A stretch of DNA of 64,000 nucleotides from Methylobacter sp. (GTDB lineage: Bacteria; Pseudomonadota; Gammaproteobacteria; Methylococcales; Methylomonadaceae): positions 370,638 through 434,637 of the forward strand of contig JAQUOU010000001.1 of the NCBI GenBank assembly GCA_028716975.1. The letters are read 5' to 3'. Below the pieces are notes generated by a model. That model made no database searches. It was given only the letters and a program-made list of their open reading frames with translations, and was not told the DNA's origin. The position numbers were made by a program, and so were the translations under genes. The number at the start of each line of letters is the position of its first letter. The stretch's first letter is position 1. Shown here one piece after another: positions 55,078 through 64,000 of this stretch.

Positions 55078-55247
55078 AAGAACAGGTTTTTAATTGAAAG
55101 GGGCCAGCCAGTAAACTCAGTCGTCGGCATATTCTTATTTTCATCGATTCCGCTCATTTTTATATTTATCGCTGTTGCTTGTAAAGTTAAGATGCTTAAA
55201 TGTATTGCTTAACTATAACGCAGATTTAATCAGGTATTGACTACGTC

Positions 55248-56174
55248 ATGAATATTCAGTGGTATCCAGGCCATATGCACAAGGCCGGCAAAGAGATCAG
55301 GGAAATCCTGCCGCAAATTGATCTTATCATTGAAATGCTCGATGCACGCATTCCGTTCAGTAGTCAAAACCCGATGCTGGCAGCTTTACGGAGTAATAAG
55401 CCCTGCATCAAAATACTCAGTAAAAGCGATCTTGCCGATCCTGACATTACCCGGCTATGGCAAACTTATCTGGAGCAAGAGCAGGATGTGAAAACGCTGG
55501 CTGTGACTAGCGGGCAACCCGATAAAATAAAGCTGCTGCCTGAGTTGTGCCATAAAATGCTGCCGCATAAAGATAGTAGCTCCAGACTGATGCATACCTT
55601 GATCATGGGCATACCCAATGTAGGGAAATCCACATTGATCAATATCGTGGCCGGAAGAACGATTGCCAAAACCGGCAACGAACCGGCTATTACTAAAATG
55701 CAGCAGCGCATTGATATAGGCGGCGGTATTATCTTGCTGGATACGCCCGGCCTGCTTTGGCCTAACGTCGAAAATAAAAACAGCGGATACCGTCTAGCAG
55801 TTACCGGCGCTATCAAGGATACCGCCATAAACCATGAGGATATTGCCGGTTTTGCACTTGAATATTTGCTGCAAAATTACCCGGAGGCTCTGAAAGCCCG
55901 GTTTGAACTGGATCAACTTCCCGAAGGTGAACGGCAACTTATGGAAATCATCGGTAAAAATCGCGGTTGTCTTCGCGCAGGCGGACATATTGAGAGGGAT
56001 AAAGTCGCCAAAATTATTTTATCCGAATTACGTGCCGGAACTATCGGCAGAATCAGCCTGGAAACCCCCGCCATGATGGAAAAAGAACTCATCGAGCTGG
56101 CTGTTATTCGTGAGCAGAAAGCGGCAAAGAAGAAAATGCGCAAGGAGAAGTGGAAAGGATCGAGCCAGATGTAA
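55248..56174 (+). CDS. Ribosome-biogenesis GTPase YlqF/RbgA type
   Basis: The 308-residue protein begins MNIQWYPGHMHKAGKEI, typical of RbgA/YlqF. It is circularly permuted: the G4 motif (SKSD) comes before G1 (GIPNVGKST) and G3 (DTPGLLWP). The family aids late 50S ribosome assembly. The C-terminal region is Lys-rich. Its stop codon lies within a 27-base hairpin (56170-56196). Confidence 0.93.
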   Translation: MNIQWYPGHMHKAGKEIREILPQIDLIIEMLDARIPFSSQNPMLAALRSNKPCIKILSKSDLADPDITRLWQTYLEQEQDVKTLAVTSGQPDKIKLLPELCHKMLPHKDSSSRLMHTLIMGIPNVGKSTLINIVAGRTIAKTGNEPAITKMQQRIDIGGGIILLDTPGLLWPNVENKNSGYRLAVTGAIKDTAINHEDIAGFALEYLLQNYPEALKARFELDQLPEGERQLMEIIGKNRGCLRAGGHIERDKVAKIILSELRAGTIGRISLETPAMMEKELIELAVIREQKAAKKKMRKEKWKGSSQM

Positions 56175-56196
56175 GAGCGGCAAAGCCGCTCTTACA
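56170..56196. terminator. Perfect 12-bp-stem hairpin over the ylqF stop
   Basis: TGTAAGAGCGGC-AAA-GCCGCTCTTACA is a perfect inverted repeat. It includes the TAA stop of the GTPase gene and precedes the convergent selO stop by 6 bases, so it probably ends both transcripts. This type of hairpin also occurs as an intergenic repeat in other gammaproteobacteria. Confidence 0.7.
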
Positions 56197-56202
56197 TAAG
56201 TA

Positions 56203-57819
56203 TCAGGAACTACATGATAACGTCGAACAGCCGGCCCGCTGTCTGGCCCAGTCGGGACGTTTTGCAGCAAATCCTTCCTTGCCGGGCTGCTCATCATAAG
56301 GATGGCGCAATAATTCCAGTAACTCATTCACCAGCGAAAAATCGCCTTGCTCAGCCTTGTCAATCGCGAGTTGAGCCATATAATTTCTCAGCACATATTT
56401 GGGATTGAAGGCATTCATTTTCTGTTGCCGTATTTCATTCGGCATACCATCAGCTTGAGTGCGTTTTATGTAGCGCCTGAGCCAGTTGCTCATGCGCGTT
56501 TTGTATTCGCCCGTTAACTGCTCCGGTACATAATAAGCTTCGCCAATAGGCGCCATGAGCATCTCTTCACTGCTATTATCCGGGTCTATGCGGTTGTCCA
56601 GTTTGGCAAGGTTACGATAGAAAATGGTCATATCCGTTTCAACCAGTTGTAATACAGTTATAAGCTCTGCAGTCAGCTCATCATCCGTCTCCGGTTTATA
56701 CGCATTTAATCCCAGCTTGCCGGCTATCATGTTTTGCCAACCCTGTTCAAAGGTTTCCGCATAGGCATTCATCGCCTTTTGCAACGGTTCAACCTCCTCA
56801 ATGAGCGGGTAAATGGCGTTGCCCAGTTGGCCCAGGTTCCAGAAAGCGATTTGCGGCTGATTGCCGTAACGGTAACGATGCTCGGCGGCATCAGTGGTAT
56901 TGGGTGTCCAGTGAGGATCGTAATTTTCCAGCCAGCCGTAAGGGCCATAATCGATAGTGAGGCCAAGAATCGACATATTATCCGTATTCATGACGCCATG
57001 AACGAAGCCTACACGCTGCCAGTGCACAATCATCCCGGCAGTTCTGCGGCAAACTTCTTCAAACCAGGTGATATACACTTCTTTGGAAGGTTCGCCCAAG
57101 TGCGGAAAGTCGGTGCGAATGGTATAGTCCAGCAGCTTTTGCAGCAGTCCGGTATCACGACGCGCCGCGAAAATTTGGAAATTGCCGAACCGTGTAAACG
57201 ATGGCGCAACGCGGCAAACTACCGCACCCGGTTCAGCCTGCGGATTGCCGGTATAAAACATATCCCGGATGACTTCATCCCCAGTCAGTATCAGGCTTAA
57301 TGCGCGAGTGGTGGGAACACCCAGGTGAAACATGGCTTCGCTGCACAGGAATTCACGAACTGACGAGCGCAACACCGCCAAGCCGTCGGCAGTGCGGGAA
57401 TAAGGCGTAGGGCCCGCGCCTTTAAGTTGCAGCACCCAACGTTCGCCTCGCTGATTGACTATTTCACCCAGATTGATTGCCCGGCCGTCACCCAGTTGCC
57501 CGGCCCAGTTTCCAAACTGGTGTCCGCCGTAACAGGTGGCATAAGGATACATGCCTGCGGCGAGGCGAGTGCCTGAAAATATCTGAGTGAAATAATCGGA
57601 TTCGCAGTCTTCGGGAGTCAAATCCAACAATTCCGCCGCTTCCTTCGAGTAAGCCACCATTTGCGGTTGAGGCGCTTTGATAGGTAACACCGATGAGTAA
57701 CAGGCGCCCAATACTTGCCGCCGCCGGTTGATCGTTTCCGGATCGCCCGGCAACTCGCGCGCAAAACGATTGTCAAAATTTAATTTATCAAGCCGGCTAA
57801 GTTTTAGTTGGGAATTCAT
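56203..57819 (-). CDS. selO: Protein adenylyltransferase SelO
   Basis: The 538-residue pseudokinase-fold protein has the SelO segments CYGGHQFGNWAGQLGDGRA and GFVHGVMNTDNMSILGLTID, and the C-terminal SCSS-type tail (TLSCSS) that carries the Cys equivalent to selenocysteine. SelO transfers AMP from ATP to Ser/Thr/Tyr of target proteins, linked to redox control. It is longer than E. coli SelO (478) because of a C-terminal addition. Convergent with the YlqF gene. Confidence 0.95.
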   Translation of the reverse strand: MNSQLKLSRLDKLNFDNRFARELPGDPETINRRRQVLGACYSSVLPIKAPQPQMVAYSKEAAELLDLTPEDCESDYFTQIFSGTRLAAGMYPYATCYGGHQFGNWAGQLGDGRAINLGEIVNQRGERWVLQLKGAGPTPYSRTADGLAVLRSSVREFLCSEAMFHLGVPTTRALSLILTGDEVIRDMFYTGNPQAEPGAVVCRVAPSFTRFGNFQIFAARRDTGLLQKLLDYTIRTDFPHLGEPSKEVYITWFEEVCRRTAGMIVHWQRVGFVHGVMNTDNMSILGLTIDYGPYGWLENYDPHWTPNTTDAAEHRYRYGNQPQIAFWNLGQLGNAIYPLIEEVEPLQKAMNAYAETFEQGWQNMIAGKLGLNAYKPETDDELTAELITVLQLVETDMTIFYRNLAKLDNRIDPDNSSEEMLMAPIGEAYYVPEQLTGEYKTRMSNWLRRYIKRTQADGMPNEIRQQKMNAFNPKYVLRNYMAQLAIDKAEQGDFSLVNELLELLRHPYDEQPGKEGFAAKRPDWARQRAGCSTLSCSS

Positions 57820-58002
57820 TCTATTCTCAATATAAAAATTTCAGGTTTATGAATTTCGCAAAATAGGATTTTGTCTTACCCGGAAAATTCAATTAATAAT
57901 ATTCTATAGCGTTTTAATACCTTATTTGTAATTAATTAGAAGCGGTTTAATTATTCCTGATTACGTAGAACTTTCAGCTAAAGCAGCAATGTTTTAATTT
58001 AA

Positions 58003-58362
58003 CGTCATACCGGCATGGACTCATGTCAGGCACTCCTGCCTGCCACCCTTCGGGTAAATGCCAATCTGTTCCAGACAGGTTGGTGCCGGACCAATCCGCC
58101 CGGAGCGAATTGGCATTTACCCCGTTGGGGTGCGGGGCAGGAAAGCCCCGCATGAATCCAGAATACAGGGATGTGATTCACCACCAAAGTTTACTTCCAT
58201 GTAACCTGGACCCCGGCACAAATCTGTCTGGAACAGATTGGCAGTTACCCGACCGGCTCCGGGCAGGAAAGCCCGTAGTGACTAATCCGTCGGGAACGGA
58301 TTAGCATTTACCCGAAGGGCGTCAGGCAGGAGTGCCTGACGTGACTCCATGCCGGGGTGACG
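58003..58362 (+). repeat. Large palindromic repeat element with three tandem ~62-bp subunits
   Basis: Left arm (58003-58070: CGTCATACCGGCATGGACTC, CAGGCACTCCTGCCTG, CCCTTCGGGTAAATGC) recurs inverted in the right arm (58284-58362). Between them are related units: AATCTGTCTGGAACAGATT at 58221 and AATCCGTCGGGAACGGATT at 58284, 63 bases apart, each followed by a GGCAGGA(A/G)(A/T)GCC hairpin; an earlier, weaker unit is at 58101-58152. The frame at 58023-58304 is an artefact of this repeat. The rest of the 57820-58512 gap is empty. Confidence 0.8.
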
Positions 58363-58512
58363 CAGCTTTAGCATCGCAGAGATCGTTTTGCTTCTATTTT
58401 GGCTGAAGCTTATACGTAATCAGGTAATTATTTGAAATGGCTCGTTGATTGGGATAAAACTAAAAATAATACAACTTAACATATAATAGACTTATTTTTC
58501 CTGACTGTTTTA

Positions 58513-61500
58513 ATGTCCAACCCTGATCTTAAACAACTCACGCAGCAGCTGCCGCACTGTCTAAACCAGGACAGGCATGTATTGAAACGGCAACTGGACA
58601 GGTTGCGCAGTGATTTTCAAAAAGGCAAAAAACCGGTACACGAATTTAACGCACTGGCAAGCCGTATAGCAAAGTCAGTTGCATTAAGAAATAAGCGTCT
58701 TGCTGGTATTCCTGCACTTAATTTTCCTGATTTGCCTGTAACCGGAAAAAAAGATGACATCGCCAAACTGATACAGGAAAACCAGGTTGTGATTGTCTGC
58801 GGTGAAACAGGTTCAGGTAAAACCACGCAACTGCCTAAAATCTGCTTATCCATTGGCCGCGGCGCGGCAGGGTTTATTGGTCATACTCAGCCCAGGCGAA
58901 TTGCAGCACGTACTGTGGCCGACCGCATAGCGGAAGAGCTCGGTGAGCAAATCGGCAAGTCGGTCGGTTATAAAATCCGCTTTAATGACAAAACTCACAG
59001 CGAATCCCTGGTTAAACTGATGACCGACGGGATTCTGCTGGCTGAATCGCAAAATGATCCGTATCTGACCCAATACGACACCATCATTATCGATGAAGCG
59101 CATGAACGCAGCTTGAATATTGATTTCCTGTTGGGCTACATGAAATGGCTGCTGCCCAAACGTCCCGATCTAAAACTGGTCATTACCTCTGCAACCATTG
59201 ACCCGCAAAGGTTTTCCACGCACTTTAACAATGCGCCTGTTATCGAGGTGTCAGGGCGAACTTATCCGGTTGAAATGCGTTACCGTCCTATCGAACAGAA
59301 TGAAGAAGACGATGACCAATCGGCTGGGAGAACTCGTGATGAAACCAGTGATGATTTGCAAAAAGCAATACTGGCTGCGGTTGATGAACTGTATCGGGAT
59401 TTACGCGGCGATATATTGATTTTTCTCAGCGGCGAGCGGGAAATCAGGGAAACAGCGGAGTCATTAAAAAAGCATCATCCCAGCAAATATGAAGTTTTGC
59501 CGCTATATTCAAAACTCAGCGTCAGCGAACAGGAGCGGGTATTCAAACCCCAGGGCGGAAAGCTGCGCATTGTCCTGGCTACCAATGTCGCCGAAACCTC
59601 ATTAACCGTGCCCGGTATCCGCTGCGTGATTGATACCGGTCATGCCCGTATCAGCCGCTACAGTCATCGCAGTAAAATCCAGCGCCTGCCGATTGAGCGC
59701 ATTTCCCAATCCAGCGCCAACCAAAGGGCAGGGCGTTGCGGACGTGTAGCAGAAGGTATTTGCATCCGGCTGTATTCGTATGACGATTATTTAGCCAGGC
59801 CGGAATTTACCGAACCGGAAATCATGCGGACTAATTTGTCGGCCGTCATTTTACAGATGACAGCGTTGAATCTGGGCGATATTGAAGATTTCCCGTTTTT
59901 AGAGCCGCCTGAAGATAAAATGATCCGGGACGGCAAAAATGTCTTGCATGAAGTCAATGCGCTGGACAAGCAGGGCAAGCTCACCGAAACAGGCAAACAA
60001 TTAGCCAAATTCCCGACCGATCCCAAGCTTGCCAGAATGCTGATCGCTGCTGAAAAGCAACACTGCTTAACCGAAGTGGCGATTATTGTGTCCGCCTTGA
60101 GCATACAGGATCCGCGCGAAAAACCCGCCGATAAAATGCAGCAGGCCGATGCCAGACATGCCGCATTCCGCAAAGAAGATTCAGATTTTTTAACACTCCT
60201 GAATATCTGGAATCAGTTTGAAGAACAGAAAAAACATTTATCCAACAGCAAACTGCGTAAATATTGCAGCGATAATTTTCTGTCTTATATCCGCATGCGG
60301 GAATGGTTCGATATTCATGCCCAGATCATGCAGGTCATTAAAGGCGATTTAAAAATGAAGCCGAATATGGTCGAGGCGAGTTATGAAGAAATTCATAGGG
60401 CTTTGCTGCCTGGCCTGTTATCCAATATCGGTTTCAGGCATGAACAGTACGAATATTTAGGCGCGCGCGGACTGAAATTCTTCATTTTCCCCGGATCAGG
60501 CCTGCATAAGATCAGACCCAAATGGATCATGGCGGCGGAGCAGGTTGAGACCAGCAAGGTGTATGCGCGTACGGTCGCCAGGATTGAACCGGAATGGGTG
60601 GAACAATGCGCCGAACATCTGGTTAAACATAACTATTTTGATCCGCACTGGGAAAAAAATGCCGGGCGCAGCGCCGTATTTGAGAGAACTTTGCTGTACG
60701 GACTGACTTTGCAAGCCAAACGTAAAATTCCTTATGAGCAGGTTGATCCTAAAGCCGCCAGGGAAATTTTCATTCAATCGGCGCTGGTCAGTCATGACTA
60801 TCATACCAATGCGCCGTTTTTTACCGCGAATCAGAAACTGCTTGAAGAAGTCGGCTACATTCAGCATAAAGGCCGCCGCGTTGACTTGGTTGAAGATGAA
60901 TTGTGGCTTTATCACTTTTACGATAATAAATTGCCGCCTGAAGTGGTCAGCGGTATTGCCCTGGATAAATGGCGCAAGACTGCTGAACGGAATAACCCTG
61001 AAATTCTTTTCCTGACCAAAAAGGATTTGACCCGCGAACAGGAAGATTACGTCAATGAATGGGATTTTCCGGATAGCAAAAAAATAGGCAGCCTGACCAT
61101 TCCGCTGCAATACCGGTTTGAACCGGGTCATGATGAAGATGGGGTGACGGCCATTATTCCCGTGCACCAACTGAATCAGGTAGCGCAAGCCCCGTTTGAC
61201 TGGCTGGTGCCGGGATTGCTGGAAGAAAAATGTATCGCATTGATTAAAGCACTGCCCAAGCAGCTCCGAAAAAACTTTGTGCCCGTGCCGCAAACGGTCA
61301 AACAATGTCTGGAAATTGAACCGGATTTCAAAGGTTCCCTGCAGGAATGGTTAAGTCACCGCTTAAGGAAACTGACCGGTGAAGCCATTCCGTTAAATGC
61401 CTGGAACATGGCTGCATTAGCCGACCACTTGAAAATGAATTTCAGGATAATTAATGATGAAGGTAAATTGCTGGATTATGGCCGCGATTTAAAAAAATTG

Positions 61501-62433
61501 CAGGATCAATACACCACAGCGGCAGTCGACAGTTTTGACCAGATCGCCGCGGATGAGCTGAATTATACCGGCTGTATTCAATGGGCCTTCGATGACCTGC
61601 CGGAGTCGTATCAGTTTATTCAGAAGGGACAATCTTTTGCAGGGTATCCTGCAATTATTGATGAAGGCGATGCGGTTGGGGTGCGCATTTTTGACACTGA
61701 GCAAAAAGCAGCGATTCAGCATCGGGCCGGCTTAATACGTTTGTTCCAGCTGCAACTGCGTAAGGAATGCACTTATATTGTTAAAAACTTCCCGCATTCG
61801 GCTATGGCTGAATTAGCCTACAACCGTTTGCCTACACATGCCATTATTTCCAATAATTCCGGCACATCTTATAAAGAGGATATTTTAAATCTTGCCTTGT
61901 TTACGGCATTTATTGAAGGTAAAACCATACGCAGCCAGCAGGCTTTCGATCAAAGTTTACAGCAGAATAAAGCGGGACTGATTAATCTTGCCAATGAAGC
62001 GGCTAAAATTGCGCTGGAAATCATGGAGCTTTACGGCCCTATCAAAACGCAGATTAAACGCCTGAATATTAATGATCCTTCGGCAAAAGATATCAATGAG
62101 CAGTTAGACTTTCTAATTTATGCCGGATTTATTCGCAATACGCCTTACCTGCAGCTTAAAGCCATCCCGCGTTATTTGAAGGCCGTGCAATATCGTCTTG
62201 ATAACGCAATAGTGAACCCGCAAAAATTACAGGAAATAAGCCGCTATTGGACGCGTTACTGGCAGGAGGTGGAGAAAAAATCAAAAAAAAATTGTGTTAT
62301 TCCGGAACAAGATCCCTTCAGATGGGCGCTTGAGGAATTTCGTGTATCACTGTTTGCCCAGCAGCTTAAGACGGCGTACCCGGTTTCGGCAAAACGGCTG
62401 GAGAAAGCCTGGGATGAAAGAGGGCAAGCTTGA
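58513..62433 (+). CDS. hrpA: ATP-dependent RNA helicase HrpA
   Basis: The 1306-residue DEAH-box helicase has Walker A G97-ETGSGKT104 and DEAH at 194-197 (IIIDEAHERS), SATID as motif III, and QRAGRCGR as motif VI, then the HrpA-specific long C-terminal half (ending KRLEKAWDERG). It matches E. coli HrpA (1300). HrpA rescues stalled ribosomes and acts in mRNA processing. It is a single gene after the palindromic repeat; no frameshift is seen. Confidence 0.97.
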   Translation: MSNPDLKQLTQQLPHCLNQDRHVLKRQLDRLRSDFQKGKKPVHEFNALASRIAKSVALRNKRLAGIPALNFPDLPVTGKKDDIAKLIQENQVVIVCGETGSGKTTQLPKICLSIGRGAAGFIGHTQPRRIAARTVADRIAEELGEQIGKSVGYKIRFNDKTHSESLVKLMTDGILLAESQNDPYLTQYDTIIIDEAHERSLNIDFLLGYMKWLLPKRPDLKLVITSATIDPQRFSTHFNNAPVIEVSGRTYPVEMRYRPIEQNEEDDDQSAGRTRDETSDDLQKAILAAVDELYRDLRGDILIFLSGEREIRETAESLKKHHPSKYEVLPLYSKLSVSEQERVFKPQGGKLRIVLATNVAETSLTVPGIRCVIDTGHARISRYSHRSKIQRLPIERISQSSANQRAGRCGRVAEGICIRLYSYDDYLARPEFTEPEIMRTNLSAVILQMTALNLGDIEDFPFLEPPEDKMIRDGKNVLHEVNALDKQGKLTETGKQLAKFPTDPKLARMLIAAEKQHCLTEVAIIVSALSIQDPREKPADKMQQADARHAAFRKEDSDFLTLLNIWNQFEEQKKHLSNSKLRKYCSDNFLSYIRMREWFDIHAQIMQVIKGDLKMKPNMVEASYEEIHRALLPGLLSNIGFRHEQYEYLGARGLKFFIFPGSGLHKIRPKWIMAAEQVETSKVYARTVARIEPEWVEQCAEHLVKHNYFDPHWEKNAGRSAVFERTLLYGLTLQAKRKIPYEQVDPKAAREIFIQSALVSHDYHTNAPFFTANQKLLEEVGYIQHKGRRVDLVEDELWLYHFYDNKLPPEVVSGIALDKWRKTAERNNPEILFLTKKDLTREQEDYVNEWDFPDSKKIGSLTIPLQYRFEPGHDEDGVTAIIPVHQLNQVAQAPFDWLVPGLLEEKCIALIKALPKQLRKNFVPVPQTVKQCLEIEPDFKGSLQEWLSHRLRKLTGEAIPLNAWNMAALADHLKMNFRIINDEGKLLDYGRDLKKLQDQYTTAAVDSFDQIAADELNYTGCIQWAFDDLPESYQFIQKGQSFAGYPAIIDEGDAVGVRIFDTEQKAAIQHRAGLIRLFQLQLRKECTYIVKNFPHSAMAELAYNRLPTHAIISNNSGTSYKEDILNLALFTAFIEGKTIRSQQAFDQSLQQNKAGLINLANEAAKIALEIMELYGPIKTQIKRLNINDPSAKDINEQLDFLIYAGFIRNTPYLQLKAIPRYLKAVQYRLDNAIVNPQKLQEISRYWTRYWQEVEKKSKKNCVIPEQDPFRWALEEFRVSLFAQQLKTAYPVSAKRLEKAWDERGQA

Positions 62434-62660
62434 TGAGCGTTGTTGCGGCGGTGAATTTTTGCAATACTTCAGGTCAATTTCGATAAATGGCTTGCCGGAT
62501 ATTATCTCATTTATGTGCGCTATCGTACCGACTATGCTCAGTCTCATGATTAAAATTTAACTTAGGCTTTTTTGCGGCGAGTGCATACGCAGTAAAGCTT
62601 GGGTTTCTGACCGGGTAGATCCCGGACAGATTGGTTTTATTCATGTGGAGTATTATAGTC

Positions 62661-62975
62661 ATGAAACAGTTTACAAAATATTTATCCGCATTTTTTCTGG
62701 CATTTACCTTAATATCAGTTGCAGGATGCGCGGGATCAAAGACAAAGGAAGCAACAGGAGAATATATGGATGACTCTGTCATTACTACCAAGGTTAAGGC
62801 GGCTATCCTTGAAGAACCTACCCTGAGCGCTGCCGAAATCAATGTCGAAACATTTAAAGGCGTGGTTCAATTGAGCGGCTTTGTTAAAGAGCGGGCCGAC
62901 ATCAGACGAGCCGGTGAGGTTGCACGCGGCGTTGCAGGCGTTCAATCTGTCAAGAATGACATACGGTTGAAGTGA
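62661..62975 (+). CDS. BON-domain periplasmic lipoprotein (OsmY-like)
   Basis: Using the ATG at 62661 (GTGGAG about 11 bases upstream) the protein has 104 residues; an ATG 30 bases earlier lacks a ribosome site and would lengthen the signal. The signal ends in ISVAGC (lipobox). The BON domain follows (DDSVITTKVKAAILEEPTLSAAEINVETFKGVVQLSGFV..., KNDIRL). These proteins bind phospholipid and guard against osmotic or envelope stress. No operon partner. Confidence 0.88.
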   Translation: MKQFTKYLSAFFLAFTLISVAGCAGSKTKEATGEYMDDSVITTKVKAAILEEPTLSAAEINVETFKGVVQLSGFVKERADIRRAGEVARGVAGVQSVKNDIRLK

Positions 62976-63114
62976 GTTTGACAGAAGTCTTATTCCTAAT
63001 TAACGACTAAGTGAGTACTAGGAGGCAGTGCCGCCCATCGCGGCGCGCATTGCTTTATCTAGAGATATTTATTTGGTTTGAAAGCTTTTATTAATGATAT
63101 TGACGGAGATTATT

Positions 63115-63663
63115 ATGTCCCTGACTCATCCTTTAACCGACGTTCAAACTTTGCGCAAACAAGCACGTCAGCATATTGATGAAGGCGCTGTTACGGCGGG
63201 GTATTCCGCTAATCGGGAAACAGTATTAAAACTGCTTAACGAGGCGCTTGCCACGGAAATTGTGTGCGTGTTGCGTTACCGCCGTCATCATTTCATGGCT
63301 AAGGGAATTAATTCAAAAAGCATCGCTGCCGAATTTCTTGTTCATGCTAACGAGGAACAGGGACATGCCGATTTAATCGCCGATCGCATCGTCCAGTTGG
63401 GCGGTGAGCCCGATTTCTCACCGGACAGCCTAACCAGCCGCAGTCACGCCGAATATGTCGAGGGAACAACATTAATGGATATGATTAAGGAAAATTTGGT
63501 TGCAGAACGAATCGCCATCGATAGCTATCGTGAAATGATTCAGTATATGAGTGACCAGGACCCAACTACGAGACGCATGCTGGAAGGAATATTAGCCGTG
63601 GAAGAAGAACACGCTGATGACTTGGTGGATGTTCTGGAAGGGCTGCCGGCAGAAATAAAATAA
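63115..63663 (+). CDS. Ferritin-like di-iron protein (bacterioferritin/DPS-like)
   Basis: The ATG at 63115 has GGAG seven bases upstream and gives 182 residues; an ATG 21 bases before lacks spacing. The four-helix di-iron site is seen as E in NEALATEIVCVLRYRRHH, EEQGH, E in NLVAERIAID and EEEHADD. This arrangement matches the bacterioferritin-like/ferritin-like superfamily. It may store iron or protect DNA; ferroxidase ligands look intact. It stands alone; 337 bases of gap follow to the window end. Confidence 0.85.
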   Translation: MSLTHPLTDVQTLRKQARQHIDEGAVTAGYSANRETVLKLLNEALATEIVCVLRYRRHHFMAKGINSKSIAAEFLVHANEEQGHADLIADRIVQLGGEPDFSPDSLTSRSHAEYVEGTTLMDMIKENLVAERIAIDSYREMIQYMSDQDPTTRRMLEGILAVEEEHADDLVDVLEGLPAEIK

Positions 63664-63717
63664 GACTGTAGTTATATTCGGAGAGTCCTACTCTGTCAGA
63701 TTTTGCAAGGCATGACC

Positions 63718-63752
63718 ACTCCATCTGGAACCAATTACCATTTACTCGAAGG
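63718..63752 (+). repeat. Degenerate remnant of the 58-kb repeat subunit
   Basis: CCATCTGGAACCAATTACCA then TTTACTCGAAGGAC resembles the (GTCGGGAAC)GGATTAGCATTTACCCGAAGGGC unit of the 58003-58362 element with several changes. Confidence 0.4.
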
Positions 63753-63876
63753 ACTTAGGGCGAATGGAATTTTGGTATCTCAACTGCGGTTTTTAGGAGT
63801 ATGTAAAAACTAAGGAGAGTATTCAGAAAGAATAATACCTTACTCCAATTTTTCTGAGCGGAATTAATCCTGTCTC

Positions 63877-63901
63877 AAAAAAAACCCTCGTCAGGCGAGG
63901 G
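63877..63901 (-). terminator. Intrinsic terminator for a minus-strand gene beyond the window
   Basis: CCCTCG-TCAGG-CGAGGG lies directly after an A-run on the plus strand; on the minus strand this is a stem followed by eight T, a good terminator. A minus-strand frame reaching the right edge ends KAVDD then TAG near 63984, so the last part of another gene probably begins there. Confidence 0.7.
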
Positions 63902-64000
63902 CAGAATCCATTCAGAGAGGAGGCAGGTTCATCCGTGAGGAGGGGTAATTGATACTGCCCGGCTTGAAGAGCCTCAGCGGCTAATCATCGACCGCCTTCA

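Noticed and set aside
54879..55212. Two frames on opposite strands with repeated GALLS(I/V)GEGL-type text
   Set aside because: They are translations of the repeat element at 54896-55077.
58023..58304. 93-residue frame in the 58-kb gap
   Set aside because: Lies entirely in the palindromic repeat and has no ribosome site or domain.
58101..58345. Tandem units considered as a CRISPR array
   Set aside because: Units are diverged and only about three, no unique spacers between identical repeats, and no cas genes are present.

Overview
The window looks like chromosomal DNA of a gammaproteobacterial methylotroph, most likely a Methylococcales methanotroph. Three things in the sequence support this. 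A tightly overlapping operon (45606-48258) encodes archaeal-type C1-cofactor proteins: a dihydropteroate-synthase-like DUF6513 protein, a DUF447 flavoprotein-like protein and MfnB. A small CxxCH cytochrome c and a PEP-CTERM exoprotein are of kinds common in that order. The housekeeping genes (cpdA, rppH, cysG, aceE-aceF-lpdA, hspQ, rlmJ, rppH, selO, hrpA) are of gammaproteobacterial type. Genus is not determinable from the sequence alone. I saw no tRNA, rRNA, CRISPR array or transposase gene.

Layout. 0-6.3 kb: housekeeping genes (cpdA end, rppH, HAD phosphatase, TusA-like, cysG), a periplasmic cytochrome c, an unknown two-TM coiled-coil protein, and argG. 6.6-17.7 kb: the pyruvate dehydrogenase operon, a GH17-GT2 beta-glucan synthase, an M20 amidohydrolase, ribA and hspQ. 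17.7-22.6 kb: an accessory block preceded by a candidate Fur box, with a coiled-coil porin, a di-heme MauG/CCP-type peroxidase, a covalent-FMN-type periplasmic protein and a four-TM histidine-bearing membrane protein. 23.3-31.2 kb (minus strand): an orphan DabA-type inorganic carbon protein followed by a complete heavy-metal RND efflux set (czcB-czcA-czcC order). 31.6-36.0 kb: small lipoproteins and hypotheticals, an MFS exporter, a VOC protein, a decayed gene fragment and two copies of a MITE-like repeat. 36.5-42.9 kb: fbp, DUF2892, rlmJ, a DUF155/RMD1 protein, a His-rich secreted protein, a PEP-CTERM protein with a sigma-54-like promoter, and an NlpC/P60 lipoprotein. 43.0-48.3 kb: an ExaC-type aldehyde dehydrogenase, folP, and the divergent C1-cofactor operon. 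48.5-54.2 kb: a PstS-like protein, a porin, a GGDEF/EAL sensor and a class I terpene synthase, all on the plus strand. 54.3-64 kb: yfbR, ylqF/rbgA, selO, hrpA, a BON lipoprotein and a ferritin-like protein, separated by structured intergenic repeats.

How they fit. Central metabolism (PDH, FBPase, aldehyde dehydrogenase) and C1-cofactor synthesis fit a methylotroph. The accessory parts concern the envelope, metals and signalling. The most interesting candidates are the Fur-box porin/MauG/FMN/membrane-protein block, the terpene synthase next to a c-di-GMP sensor gene set, the orphan DabA ahead of an RND efflux operon, and a four-member family of MITE-like elements with inverted ends. All functions are inferred from sequence motifs read by eye; no database search was run.
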